9,453 bases of DNA. Origin: JAUVYV01 sp964394625 (lineage in GTDB: Bacteria; Planctomycetota; Phycisphaerae; Sedimentisphaerales; Anaerobacaceae). Every line of letters starts with the position of its first letter. Position 1 is the stretch's first letter. Shown piece by piece: positions 6,501 through 9,453 of this stretch. The DNA lies in the NCBI GenBank assembly GCA_964394625.1, contig CAYMYK010000119.1:1-9453 (forward strand), given 5' to 3'. Below the pieces are notes generated by a model. That model was not told where the DNA came from. It did no database searches and saw only the letters and a program-made list of their open reading frames with translations. Position numbers and translations under genes: made by a program.

Positions 6501-9101
6501 ATAGTGAGTTCCCTCGGTGCTGTTGAGGGTATCCCTCGTGGCAGTTGCAGTATCTATCAAATCCTTCATCCCTGTAAGCATTGCAACAAGGTTCTCCTGA
6601 ACGCCTTCGTCATTAAAAGTCTGAAAACCCGTGTCGCCTGTCTCCCATTTAGCTCCTACATAGTTTGCATGGCCTAAATAACTGATGTTTCCGCCCTGCC
6701 GAACCGCCAGTTCCGCATAGGCGCCTGGATTTCCGTCGTAATTGGCTCCCAATGCAAACTTTATTTTGTTGTTTAAGCCTAAAGAAGTCCATTCAGGCAT
6801 CTGCATGATGGTCCCGTCAAAAATATACTTTGCAAAGAGCCCATACTCCTTTCCTCCCTGATGTACCCCGCCAGGAGGACCGAAGCCATCCCACTGAGGG
6901 AACCTGGCACCGTTATGCCAGGTCTCATTTCCAAGCTCTACAAGTATTTCACGAAACTCATCTGTCCATGGAGTCCCGTTGTCTCCTCGCTGAACATAGC
7001 GCTTGTATGCGTATGGTTTGCTCTCAGGCGTGTCAATCTCGGGGTCATAGGGAACTCCTAAATATTCAATCAAACCCTCCCACTCTTCCTCAAAAAGGTC
7101 AACAATGAGTGTCAAATATGGAACAACACGTGTTTCCGGGCTGTTTCCTGTTTTGTAAGCGTATTCCATGGACTGTTTGATGGTTATAACTGGTGCATTT
7201 CCAACACGTCCATCATGTCCTGGAGCATACCCTGAGTTACCGTAATCTGTGATCGCCCGGTGCATCTCAGTGTCACCAAATACTTCAGCATAAAACCTTA
7301 TAGCAGGTTTTTTGCCGGTGGAAGCCACAGAATCCATAAACTCATCAAAACTTACTTCATGTGGTGTAAAGGGTTTATACTCATGTTTTTCGTCATTTCG
7401 ATACAAAACAAAATTATCCACATGCAATTTTCCCGGAGCTGTAAACTCAAGGCCCTGAAATATATGGCTGCCTTCTGTTGGATAATCCGGTCCTGTAAAA
7501 TCATAAGTGTACTTTTGCCATGTGCCCCCGACACTCCAGGCAGTGCTCTGTGAGAAAGAAGAATAGGCCCCGGTAAAAATAAATCTTACATTTCCACCGT
7601 CTCCAAGCCCTTCTTGCTTTAACCAGACCTCAACTCTATACGGCGCTCCCGGCCTTAGCAGGGAGTACCACTGCCCCTCACCACTATCATACGGATGATA
7701 GTGAACCTGTTTTATTTCGCACACTCCTGATGCTGCTCCTGCATCTACCTCAAGGCAGGTTTCTCCCGGCTCATTAAAATCTGAAGGAAGGCCTCCTGTG
7801 TGGTCCACTACTTTACATCGAAGACCACTGCTTGTATCAAGTCCCCAGCTGTCAACATGCCAGTATTGTCTTACCCTGATGCTATGGGTTTCCTGCCCGA
7901 TAAAGTTGGTCTTTTGCTTAATAAAGGCATAGTCGCCAATTTCGAAGCTTATCCCCCCGGTTTCCAGATAAACTCTTGCCATTTGTTCAGAACCAGTCGT
8001 GTCAGACCTGTAAACCCTATAAAATGCAACATCACTTGAAACGCTGGCTGTCCAGGAAACAGTTACAGACTCATTATTTGCTGTTGCCGTTACACCTGTA
8101 GGCGGCTCAGGCGCTGTTTGATCGTTAGGGTCTGCAACATCATCCGGAGGATTTATCTTAAAGTACCTTGAGTCAGCTCTACTCTGGTTGTCCTCTACCT
8201 GAATTCTCAAAGTTACATCATCAGGCGTGCTTGTTGGAGTGCCTTCAATTCTTCCGGTTCCAGAGTCAAGTGTAAGCCCATCCGGTAGAGTGCCTTCTAT
8301 TATAGTCCATGTGTACGGCGATGTTCCTGCTGTAACCTCGAGAGTTACTCCGTAACTCACTCCGGCTCCGGCATCAGGCAGTCTCCAGGAACGATGCCAG
8401 ATTCTTGGGCCGTTATCTATCCCGGATTGGGGAGTAGCTGAATCCTCATTGGAACTCGTAGATTCATTTCCTGAAGCATCCACCGCTCTTACTACATAAT
8501 ACGCTGTCTCTACTCCGTCTCCGAGATAAAATCGTGCATCTGTAGCATTTGTTTGAAGTCTTACGTCCTCCAACCCGGTGTCGGCAGGAGTTGTCCATTC
8601 ATTGGATATCCATCCGCCGCCCGGAAAGTCCACAGACGGCATGGGGACTGTATCTTCGCCAAGAAATACAACATGGTGCGCATTAGTTACATCGAGGTTT
8701 CCACCCTCTGCGGGAAGCGGACTGCCGCTTTCATCCACAAGCCTGTAGAACCTGAGTTTTGCTCCATTTCCAAAACCTGTCCAGTAACACTGCCAAAGGT
8801 CTATTCCGCCATGGCCTGTCCATTCAAACCAGTTGGAACCGTAATCAGAAATTCTTTCCAATTTCCGCCATACTATCGGTTCAAAACCAGAGCTCCACAT
8901 CTCATTGTTGTTTGCAAAATTTGTTCCTCCCGCCAATTTTGTTAAATTTGCGCCGATCGGCTCTACATCGCCGGTTTCAACTGTATTCCCGACTGTAACC
9001 TCAGCCGGTGCAAAGGGATCAGCCGCATAGACACAAGGAATAACCAGCAGCAGAACAAGCGGGATTAAACCCATCATTTTTTTACACATGTTCTTGCACA
9101 T
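597..9101 (-). CDS. Giant secreted multimodular glycoside hydrolase-like protein with 11 FN3-like repeats (2,834 aa)
   Basis: Probably a secreted polysaccharide-active enzyme. Order of modules by residue: signal peptide 1-26; N-terminal module 27-227; putative-Ig (He_PIG-like) 238-316; partial FN3 about 328-382; CBM4/9-like jelly roll about 385-573; clan GH-A-like catalytic domain plus beta-sandwich about 574-1100; FN3-like repeat 1; PA14-like 1194-1356; repeats 2-5; CBM9-like 1728-1930; repeats 6-10; DUF1349-like 2395-2578; repeat 11; C-terminal beta-sandwich 2675-2834. The start at 9101 is chosen because GGGAG (9109-9113) lies 7 nt upstream and a full signal peptide follows; in-frame ATGs at codons 5, 9 and 10 are less well placed. 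The frame is open throughout and ends in TAG. No LPXTG, PEP-CTERM-like, SLH or lipobox motif is seen, so release from the cell or binding through its own modules is inferred. The 5' 3.3 kb is AT-rich and the 3' 5.2 kb GC-rich. The substrate is unknown. Confidence 0.93.
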   Translation of the reverse strand: MCKNMCKKMMGLIPLVLLLVIPCVYAADPFAPAEVTVGNTVETGDVEPIGANLTKLAGGTNFANNNEMWSSGFEPIVWRKLERISDYGSNWFEWTGHGGIDLWQCYWTGFGNGAKLRFYRLVDESGSPLPAEGGNLDVTNAHHVVFLGEDTVPMPSVDFPGGGWISNEWTTPADTGLEDVRLQTNATDARFYLGDGVETAYYVVRAVDASGNESTSSNEDSATPQSGIDNGPRIWHRSWRLPDAGAGVSYGVTLEVTAGTSPYTWTIIEGTLPDGLTLDSGTGRIEGTPTSTPDDVTLRIQVEDNQSRADSRYFKINPPDDVADPNDQTAPEPPTGVTATANNESVTVSWTASVSSDVAFYRVYRSDTTGSEQMARVYLETGGISFEIGDYAFIKQKTNFIGQETHSIRVRQYWHVDSWGLDTSSGLRCKVVDHTGGLPSDFNEPGETCLEVDAGAASGVCEIKQVHYHPYDSGEGQWYSLLRPGAPYRVEVWLKQEGLGDGGNVRFIFTGAYSSFSQSTAWSVGGTWQKYTYDFTGPDYPTEGSHIFQGLEFTAPGKLHVDNFVLYRNDEKHEYKPFTPHEVSFDEFMDSVASTGKKPAIRFYAEVFGDTEMHRAITDYGNSGYAPGHDGRVGNAPVITIKQSMEYAYKTGNSPETRVVPYLTLIVDLFEEEWEGLIEYLGVPYDPEIDTPESKPYAYKRYVQRGDNGTPWTDEFREILVELGNETWHNGARFPQWDGFGPPGGVHQGGKEYGLFAKYIFDGTIMQMPEWTSLGLNNKIKFALGANYDGNPGAYAELAVRQGGNISYLGHANYVGAKWETGDTGFQTFNDEGVQENLVAMLTGMKDLIDTATATRDTLNSTEGTHYQVHAYEGGPSGYWMADDPEVDELYGKSGATGLAALDAWLYSSLKGYKHQCYLGYSCGKWWSSHTPPELGGLRPHIGWLALKLRNKYALGDNMLSVVENNMPTYFRDDDEGGQDMPLIGVYALKDDSGNFYVFVLSRKLDGTHDGVDFGDGYTPVTLHLPFTDPNSITLYKLAKPNGTPHDPRTNNREALNVTIVSENIDTQYFSQDFVVNENTGAGSGGIHPGAVYLYVFSSGAVSPPGQASNPNPADGATGASTAADLSWSADSGASSHDVYFGLTSPGDFQGNQPGTTFDPGTLADETTYYWRIDEKNDYGTTTGVVWSFTTGIGGATGTILREWWTGIGGTLVSDLTSSPDYPDNPSGSDEPTSFEAPTDWADNYGTRMRGYLYPTDSGDYTFWIASDDNGELWLSTDDNPANAVLIANVPDWSSSRQWDKYAEQQSSAISLTGGNAYYIEALQKEGGGGDNLAVAWQGPGISQAVIDGAYLSPWAGGAPQPPGQASNPSPADAATGVSTTADLSWTAGSGTTSHDVYFGTVTSPPFVQNQAETTYDPGTMAEVTTYFWRIDEVGAGGTTTGVVWSFTTAAAPQPPGQASNPSPADSATGVGINADLSWTAGAGADSHDVYFGTASPGAFQVNQTGTTFDPGTLSNDTTYYWRIDEKNAVGTTTGTVWSFTTIVAPPGQASNPNPADGATNQSIDVDLSWTAGADATSHDVYFGQTSPGTFQGNQPGTTFDPGTLANDTTYFWRIDEKNAGGTTTGVVWSFMTEAATPPPGQASNPSPADAATDVGIDTDLSWTAGAGADSHDVYFGTTSPGTFQGNQPGTTFDPGTLANDVTYYWRIDEKNIAGTTTGVVWSFTTGSLPTADANIVETTTAPTIDGSVDGVWASTNSYSIANIIIGTVTDDSDLSGTWRALWDSTNLYYLVEVTDDTLNNDSNNAWDDDSVELYIDADNSKGTSYDGVNDYQYVFRYNDGTIHLGSSSATNTEGIDFTIVATANGYNFEVSIPWSTLGVTAAQGSLIGTDVHVDDDDDGGSRDGKKAWFAIVDDSWTDPNTFATAELVAGGGPVPPDPATNPNPADGATNQSIDVDLTWSAGSGATSHDVYFGTPSSPPFVQNQTGTTFDPGTMANSTTYYWRIDEVNAQGTTTGSVWSFTTEAATPPPGQASNPNPADGATDINTTVTLSWTAGTDATSHDVYFGTSSPGTFQGNQTAATFDPGTLANSTTYYWRIDEVNAYGTTTGVVWSFTTVAAPPGQASNPSPADEATDVDINADLSWSAGSGATSHDVYFGTVTSPPFVQNQAGTTYDPGTMVEVTTYFWRIDEVGAGGTTTGVVWSFTTGTAPQPPGQATNPNPGDGATSVSVDADLSWTAGSGATSHDVYFGTTSPGTFQGNQPAATFDPGTLANDTTYYWRIDEVNAAGTTTGVVWSFTTEAATPPPGQASNPSPADAATDVSINADLSWTAGSGADSHDVYFGTTSPGDFQGNQPGTTFDPGTLANDTTYYWRIDEKNAIGTTTGVVWSFTTVAPSTWSNQDVGSPSASGSASESAGVWTIEGDGSDIWGTSDQFHYVYQSLSGDGEIEARVASLENTNSWAKAGVMIRESLTGGSTHAMTVVTPGNGTAFQRRTTTDGSSSHTAGSSVTAPYWVRLVRSGNTFTGYESSNGSSWNEVGSATVSMATDVYIGLAVTSHSGGVLCTAEIDNVTVTGGGPPPPPGQATNPSPADSATGIDIDADISWTAGSGATSHDVYFGTVTSPPFVQNQTGTTYDPGTLSEVTTHYWRIDEVSASGTTTGVVWSFTTESAPPPPTLTAYYCDVDRMSSSLPMTVGGNLNSKTEATSPQYDAIASSDDSRWTTPDPGNRDEVFLWLENSITGSIASIDLHFEGYLNGSSATFSIWARDVVNGEWDQIGTTQSISTGSDGTITRSITSEIANYVSGETLIWGVYESTSSQSLNIDYVNVVVNSD
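600..1079 (-). other. C-terminal beta-sandwich module, residues 2675-2834
   Basis: The end of the protein is a domain of about 155 residues with alternating hydrophobic strands: SIDLHFEGYLNG, ATFSIWARDVVNGEWDQIG, then ETLIWGVYESTS, and SLNIDYVNVVVNSD as the last strand. The strand pattern fits a jelly-roll carbohydrate-binding or attachment domain. I do not recognise a named family. No positively charged tail, transmembrane segment or sorting motif follows. Confidence 0.55.
1095..1358 (-). repeat. FN3-like repeat 11, residues 2582-2669
   Basis: Last unit of the 88-residue family, from PPGQATNPSPADSAT to VWSFTT. It is the SPPFVQNQ variant with TTHYWRIDEVSASG. It is preceded by a glycine/proline hinge (TGGGPPPP) after the DUF1349-like module and followed by ESAPPPPT before the terminal domain. 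Confidence 0.93.
1368..1919 (-). other. DUF1349 / concanavalin-like module, residues about 2395-2578
   Basis: The order WSNQDVGSPSASGSASESAG, WTIEGDGSDIWGTSDQFHYV, then GDGEIEARVASLENTNSWAK, AGVMIRESL and YWVRLVRSGNTFTGYESSNG matches the DUF1349-type lectin-like sandwich found after enzyme domains in secreted planctomycetal and bacteroidete proteins. It closes with VYIGLAVTSHSGG and a TAEIDNVTV strand. Such folds resemble LamG/concanavalin sandwiches and are presumed to bind sugars. It lies between repeats 10 and 11. Confidence 0.85.
1923..3296 (-). repeat. FN3-like repeats 6-10 in tandem, residues 1936-2393
   Basis: Five units of 88 codons each: repeat 6 at 3033-3296, 7 at 2754-3017, 8 at 2481-2744, 9 at 2202-2465, 10 at 1923-2186. 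The linkers are EAATP, VAA, GTAPQ and EAATP. Repeat 6 starts PPDPATNP rather than PPGQASNP, which suggests its first strand was changed where the CBM9-like module joins. Repeats 6 and 8 have the SPPFVQNQ variant; 7, 9 and 10 have the FQGNQ type. Repeat 8 closely resembles repeat 2, and the 9-10 junction resembles the 4-5 junction at the DNA level. Confidence 0.93.
3312..3920 (-). other. CBM9-like module, residues about 1728-1930
   Basis: The sequence shows the CBM9/DOMON-like pattern: APTIDGSVDGVWAST at the start, WRALWDSTNLYYLVEVTDDT, then AWDDDSVELYIDADNSKGTSYD, a YQYVFRYNDGTIHLG strand, and YNFEVSIPWSTLG, followed by DVHVDDDDDGG and AWFAIVDDSWTDPNTFATAEL. Known CBM9 domains bind reducing ends or glucans and use calcium. 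The DDDSVELYIDADN segment is the usual metal-rich loop. A run of five Asp (1895-1899) is coded by five identical GAC codons. It is flanked by repeats 5 and 6. Confidence 0.9.
3924..5018 (-). repeat. FN3-like repeats 2-5 in tandem, residues 1362-1726
   Basis: Four units of 88 codons each: repeat 2 at 4755-5018, repeat 3 at 4476-4739, repeat 4 at 4203-4466, repeat 5 at 3924-4187. The linkers are AAAPQ, IVA and EAATP. Repeat 2 is the variant with SPPFVQNQ and FWRIDEVGAGG; repeats 3-5 are the SPG.FQ.NQ type with WRIDEKN. Each has the FN3-like strand pattern LSWTAG, HDVYFG, FDPGT, TTYYWRIDE, VWSFTT. Repeat 4 alone ends FMT instead of FTT. They form a semi-rigid spacer between the PA14-like and CBM9-like modules. 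Confidence 0.93.
5034..5522 (-). other. PA14-like module, residues about 1194-1356
   Basis: Hallmarks of the PA14 beta-barrel are in order: ILREWWTGIGG near the start, RGYLYPTDSGDYTFWIASDDNGELWLS in the centre (quoted in part as DSGDYTFWIASDDNGELWLS), a WDKYAEQQSS strand, then LTGGNAYYIEALQKEGGGGD and LAVAWQGPG. In glycosidases and adhesins PA14 domains commonly bind sugars, and the SDDNGELWLS stretch matches the usual calcium/sugar-site region. It sits between repeats 1 and 2, so it is displayed away from the catalytic domain. Confidence 0.92.
5529..5792 (-). repeat. FN3-like repeat 1, residues 1104-1191
   Basis: First of eleven 88-residue units, running from PPGQASNPNPADGAT to VWSFTT. It carries HDVYFGLTSPGDFQGNQ and TTYYWRIDEKN. 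It follows directly on the catalytic beta-sandwich, and its first codon marks the step from AT-rich to GC-rich DNA. It acts as a spacer between the enzyme and the PA14-like module. Confidence 0.92.
5802..7382 (-). other. Clan GH-A-like catalytic domain with C-terminal beta-sandwich, residues about 574-1100
   Basis: The likely catalytic pair of a retaining (beta/alpha)8 glycosidase is visible: a general acid/base Glu726 in VELGNETW (codon 6924-6926) and a nucleophile candidate Glu873 in HAYEGGPSGYW (codon 6483-6485), 147 residues apart. The segment GLIEYLG followed by YAYKRYVQRG and PWTDEF before the GNE motif parallels the WVEY-to-GNE stretch of GH51 arabinofuranosidases. HIGWLALKLRNKYALGD closes the barrel, and about 960-1100 forms the beta-sandwich usual in GH51/GH39-type enzymes (FYVFVLSRK, VTLHLPF, AVYLYVFSSG). 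Clan-level assignment is fairly firm; family number, substrate and activity are not. This part is AT-rich compared with the tail. Confidence 0.7.
7383..7949 (-). other. Jelly-roll carbohydrate-binding-like module, residues about 385-573
   Basis: The module has alternating hydrophobic strands, several exposed aromatics and the typical jelly-roll run: GAPYRVEVWLKQEG, then VRFIFTG, then GGTWQKYTYDFTG, and a closing KLHVDNFVLYR strand. The 'W..Y..F' strand and the 'hVDNhhL' ending are typical of CBM4/CBM9-type sandwiches. It lies directly before the catalytic domain, so a substrate-binding role is likely. Sugar specificity cannot be told. Confidence 0.65.
7956..8120 (-). other. FN3-like module, apparently short, residues about 328-382
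   Basis: PPTGVTATANNESVTVSWTA and the following FYRVYRSD are a standard first half of an FN3 domain. The usual closing half (tyrosine-rich strand followed by a VDAAGNES-type turn) is not seen; the chain instead runs into the jelly-roll region. It is either a truncated FN3 domain or an FN3 domain with altered later strands. Confidence 0.6.
8154..8390 (-). other. Putative Ig (He_PIG-like) module, residues 238-316
   Basis: The sequence follows the classic putative-Ig pattern: an early hydrophobic strand (GVTLEVTAG), then SPYTWTIIEGTLPDGLTLD, then GTGRIEGTPTS, and a final strand with VTLRIQVEDN. In known proteins these small beta-sandwiches act as spacers or surface-adhesion elements in large extracellular proteins. 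Here it separates the N-terminal module from the FN3/jelly-roll segment. Confidence 0.85.
8421..9023 (-). other. N-terminal module of the giant enzyme, residues 27-227
   Basis: This module follows the signal peptide. It carries EPIGANL, then an Asn-rich stretch and WSSGFEPIVWRK, followed by several Trp and aromatic residues, and it closes with TAYYVVRAVDASGNES, which looks like the final strands of an FN3-type domain. The early motif recalls the region where GH51-type arabinofuranosidases have a short beta-structure before the barrel, so it may pack against the catalytic domain although other modules lie between them in sequence. That structural role is inference; I do not recognise a named family with confidence. 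Confidence 0.45.
9024..9101 (-). other. Sec signal peptide, residues 1-26
   Basis: The first 26 residues have a Lys-containing n-region (MCKNMCKKMM), a hydrophobic core (GLIPLVLLLVIP) and a signal-peptidase-I type site VYA before ADP, so cleavage after residue 26 is expected. The cysteine in LVIPC is preceded by proline, which does not fit a lipobox, so a lipoprotein is unlikely. The n-region holds two copies of a 12-nt unit (MCKN, MCKK), giving four Met codons within ten. Confidence 0.88.
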
Positions 9102-9108
9102 GATTTTT

Positions 9109-9113
9109 CTCCC
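9109..9113 (-). promoter_or_regulatory. Ribosome binding site of the giant gene
   Basis: GGGAG on the minus strand ends 7 nt before the ATG at 9101. It supports codon 1 over the in-frame ATGs at codons 5, 9 and 10. Confidence 0.75.
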
Positions 9114-9166
9114 ACAAAATTGTTATTAAAAAAAACTTTGTACAAAACAGATTTTCAACAATACTT

Positions 9167-9216
9167 CTAAAAATATTTAATTTGTTTATTCATTACATAT
9201 CTATCATCTCCTTTCT
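9167..9216 (-). promoter_or_regulatory. Candidate leader ORF site: strong SD followed by ATG-TAA and an 8-codon ORF
   Basis: AGAAAGGAG (9208-9216) is a better Shine-Dalgarno than that of the giant gene. Nine nucleotides after its GGAG comes ATG immediately followed by TAA (9193-9198), and an overlapping ATG (9191-9193) opens MNKQIKYF then TAG (9167-9193). This may be a start-stop or leader peptide acting on the downstream gene, or the remains of a lost gene start. No known attenuator type is recognised. Confidence 0.3.
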
Positions 9217-9241
9217 ACATATAATCTGAGCACGACTGCCG

Positions 9242-9266
9242 CTCACAATATTTCAACAATATTGAG
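9242..9266 (-). terminator. Weak AT-rich hairpin after the upstream gene
   Basis: CTCAATATT and AATATTGTGAG on the minus strand pair around a short GTTGA loop with one bulged base. It lies 1 nt after the stop codon of the upstream gene. It lacks a GC-rich stem and a U-tract, so it would be a poor terminator; read-through into the giant gene is possible. Confidence 0.2.
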
Positions 9267-9267
9267 C

Positions 9268-9453
9268 TTATAAGCTGTCACAAGTTTCAACGTTGTCGGC
9301 CTCGTTGTAGGTCAGGGTGTCGGTGACACTATCAACGCAGAATGTCAGGTTTTTCAGTGGCCTTGCAGTGCCGACTGTGTCAATAACAGCAAGTCCGTTG
9401 CCGTCGGTTGTGTCTGAGCCACTCTCATTAATATCGCCGGTGAACGTGCCGCT
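9268..9453 (-). CDS. C-terminal end of an upstream secreted-type protein (partial, 61 codons)
   Basis: An open minus-strand frame enters from the right edge and ends in TAA (9268-9270). The visible end reads SGTFTGDINESGSDTTDGNG, then LAVIDT, LKNLTFCVDSVTD, LTYNEADNVETCDSL. The 'GTFTGDI ... TDGNG ... FCVDSVT ... NVETCDS' pattern resembles C-terminal Ig-like (Big_1-like) sandwiches seen at the ends of secreted bacterial proteins; that comparison is from memory and weak. Two cysteines (in FCVD and ETCD) could pair. It has the same orientation as the giant gene, with a 166-nt gap and about 57% GC in the line sampled, unlike the AT-rich head that follows. The body and function lie outside the window. 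Confidence 0.6.
   Translation of the reverse strand, partial: SGTFTGDINESGSDTTDGNGLAVIDTVGTARPLKNLTFCVDSVTDTLTYNEADNVETCDSL

Larger units (their letters stand above)
9102..9267 (-). promoter_or_regulatory. AT-rich leader/intergenic region upstream of the giant gene
   Basis: This 166-nt gap between the upstream stop and the giant gene is strongly AT-rich, especially 9117-9200. It must hold any promoter private to the giant gene, but I see no convincing -35/-10 pair; a TTGTGA and a TTATAT 18 nt apart upstream of 9216 are only weak matches. It holds a strong Shine-Dalgarno-like AGAAAGGAG (9208-9216) and an imperfect AT-rich hairpin just after the upstream stop (9242-9266). Transcription could also come from the upstream gene. 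Confidence 0.45.

Noticed and set aside
9030..9045. Lipobox in LVIPC
   Set aside because: Proline at the -1 position does not fit a lipobox, and a better signal-peptidase-I site VYA follows.
9137..9146. Palindrome TTTGTACAAA in the leader as an operator
   Set aside because: Ten-base palindromes in AT-rich DNA are common by chance and there is no second copy or neighbouring regulator gene to support it.
9265..9276. Palindrome AGCTTATAAGCT over the upstream stop codon
   Set aside because: It is partly coding and short; no repeat of it was noticed elsewhere in the window.
9268..9453. Dockerin-like reading of the DINESGS/TDGNG segment in the upstream partial protein
   Set aside because: The spacing of Asp/Asn residues does not give two calcium-loop dockerin repeats, and the end pattern fits a beta-sandwich better.

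Overview
The window is dominated by one gene. A single minus-strand reading frame at 597-9101 encodes a 2,834-residue secreted modular protein, roughly 300 kDa by residue count. It has a Sec signal peptide, an N-terminal sugar-enzyme part ending in a clan GH-A-like glycoside hydrolase domain, and a long C-terminal tail. The tail holds eleven fibronectin-III-like repeats that separate four other modules: PA14-like, CBM9-like, DUF1349/concanavalin-like and a terminal beta-sandwich. The repeat family (core motifs HDVYFG, TTYYWRIDE and VWSFTT) and the module mix are familiar to me from polysaccharide-degrading Planctomycetota of the Phycisphaerae/Sedimentisphaerales type. That taxonomic guess is from memory of such proteins, not from a search.

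Layout, read in the direction of transcription (right to left). Positions 9268-9453 hold the last 61 codons of an upstream minus-strand gene, probably a beta-sandwich end of another secreted protein. Positions 9102-9267 are an AT-rich leader with two Shine-Dalgarno-like sites: a strong one facing an ATG-TAA start-stop, and a second one serving the large gene. The AT-rich head of the gene (about 5795-9101) encodes the signal peptide, an N-terminal module, a putative-Ig module, a short FN3-like piece, a jelly-roll module and the catalytic domain with its beta-sandwich. The GC-rich tail (600-5792) encodes the repeats and binding modules. Beyond the stop lie a perfect 16-bp hairpin (515-554), an orphan C-terminal beta-sandwich fragment without a start (212-442) and a good intrinsic terminator (137-172). 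Positions 1-136 hold nothing I can support.

The most striking features are a sharp base-composition step (about 40% to about 60% GC in sampled 60-base lines) exactly where the catalytic half meets the first repeat, and the fact that all eleven repeats are exactly 88 codons long while the linkers between them vary. Together they suggest an AT-rich enzyme head joined to a GC-rich tail that grew by whole-unit duplication. The likely role is extracellular binding and hydrolysis of a complex polysaccharide. The substrate cannot be read from the sequence. I found no RNA gene, mobile element, CRISPR array or defence system.
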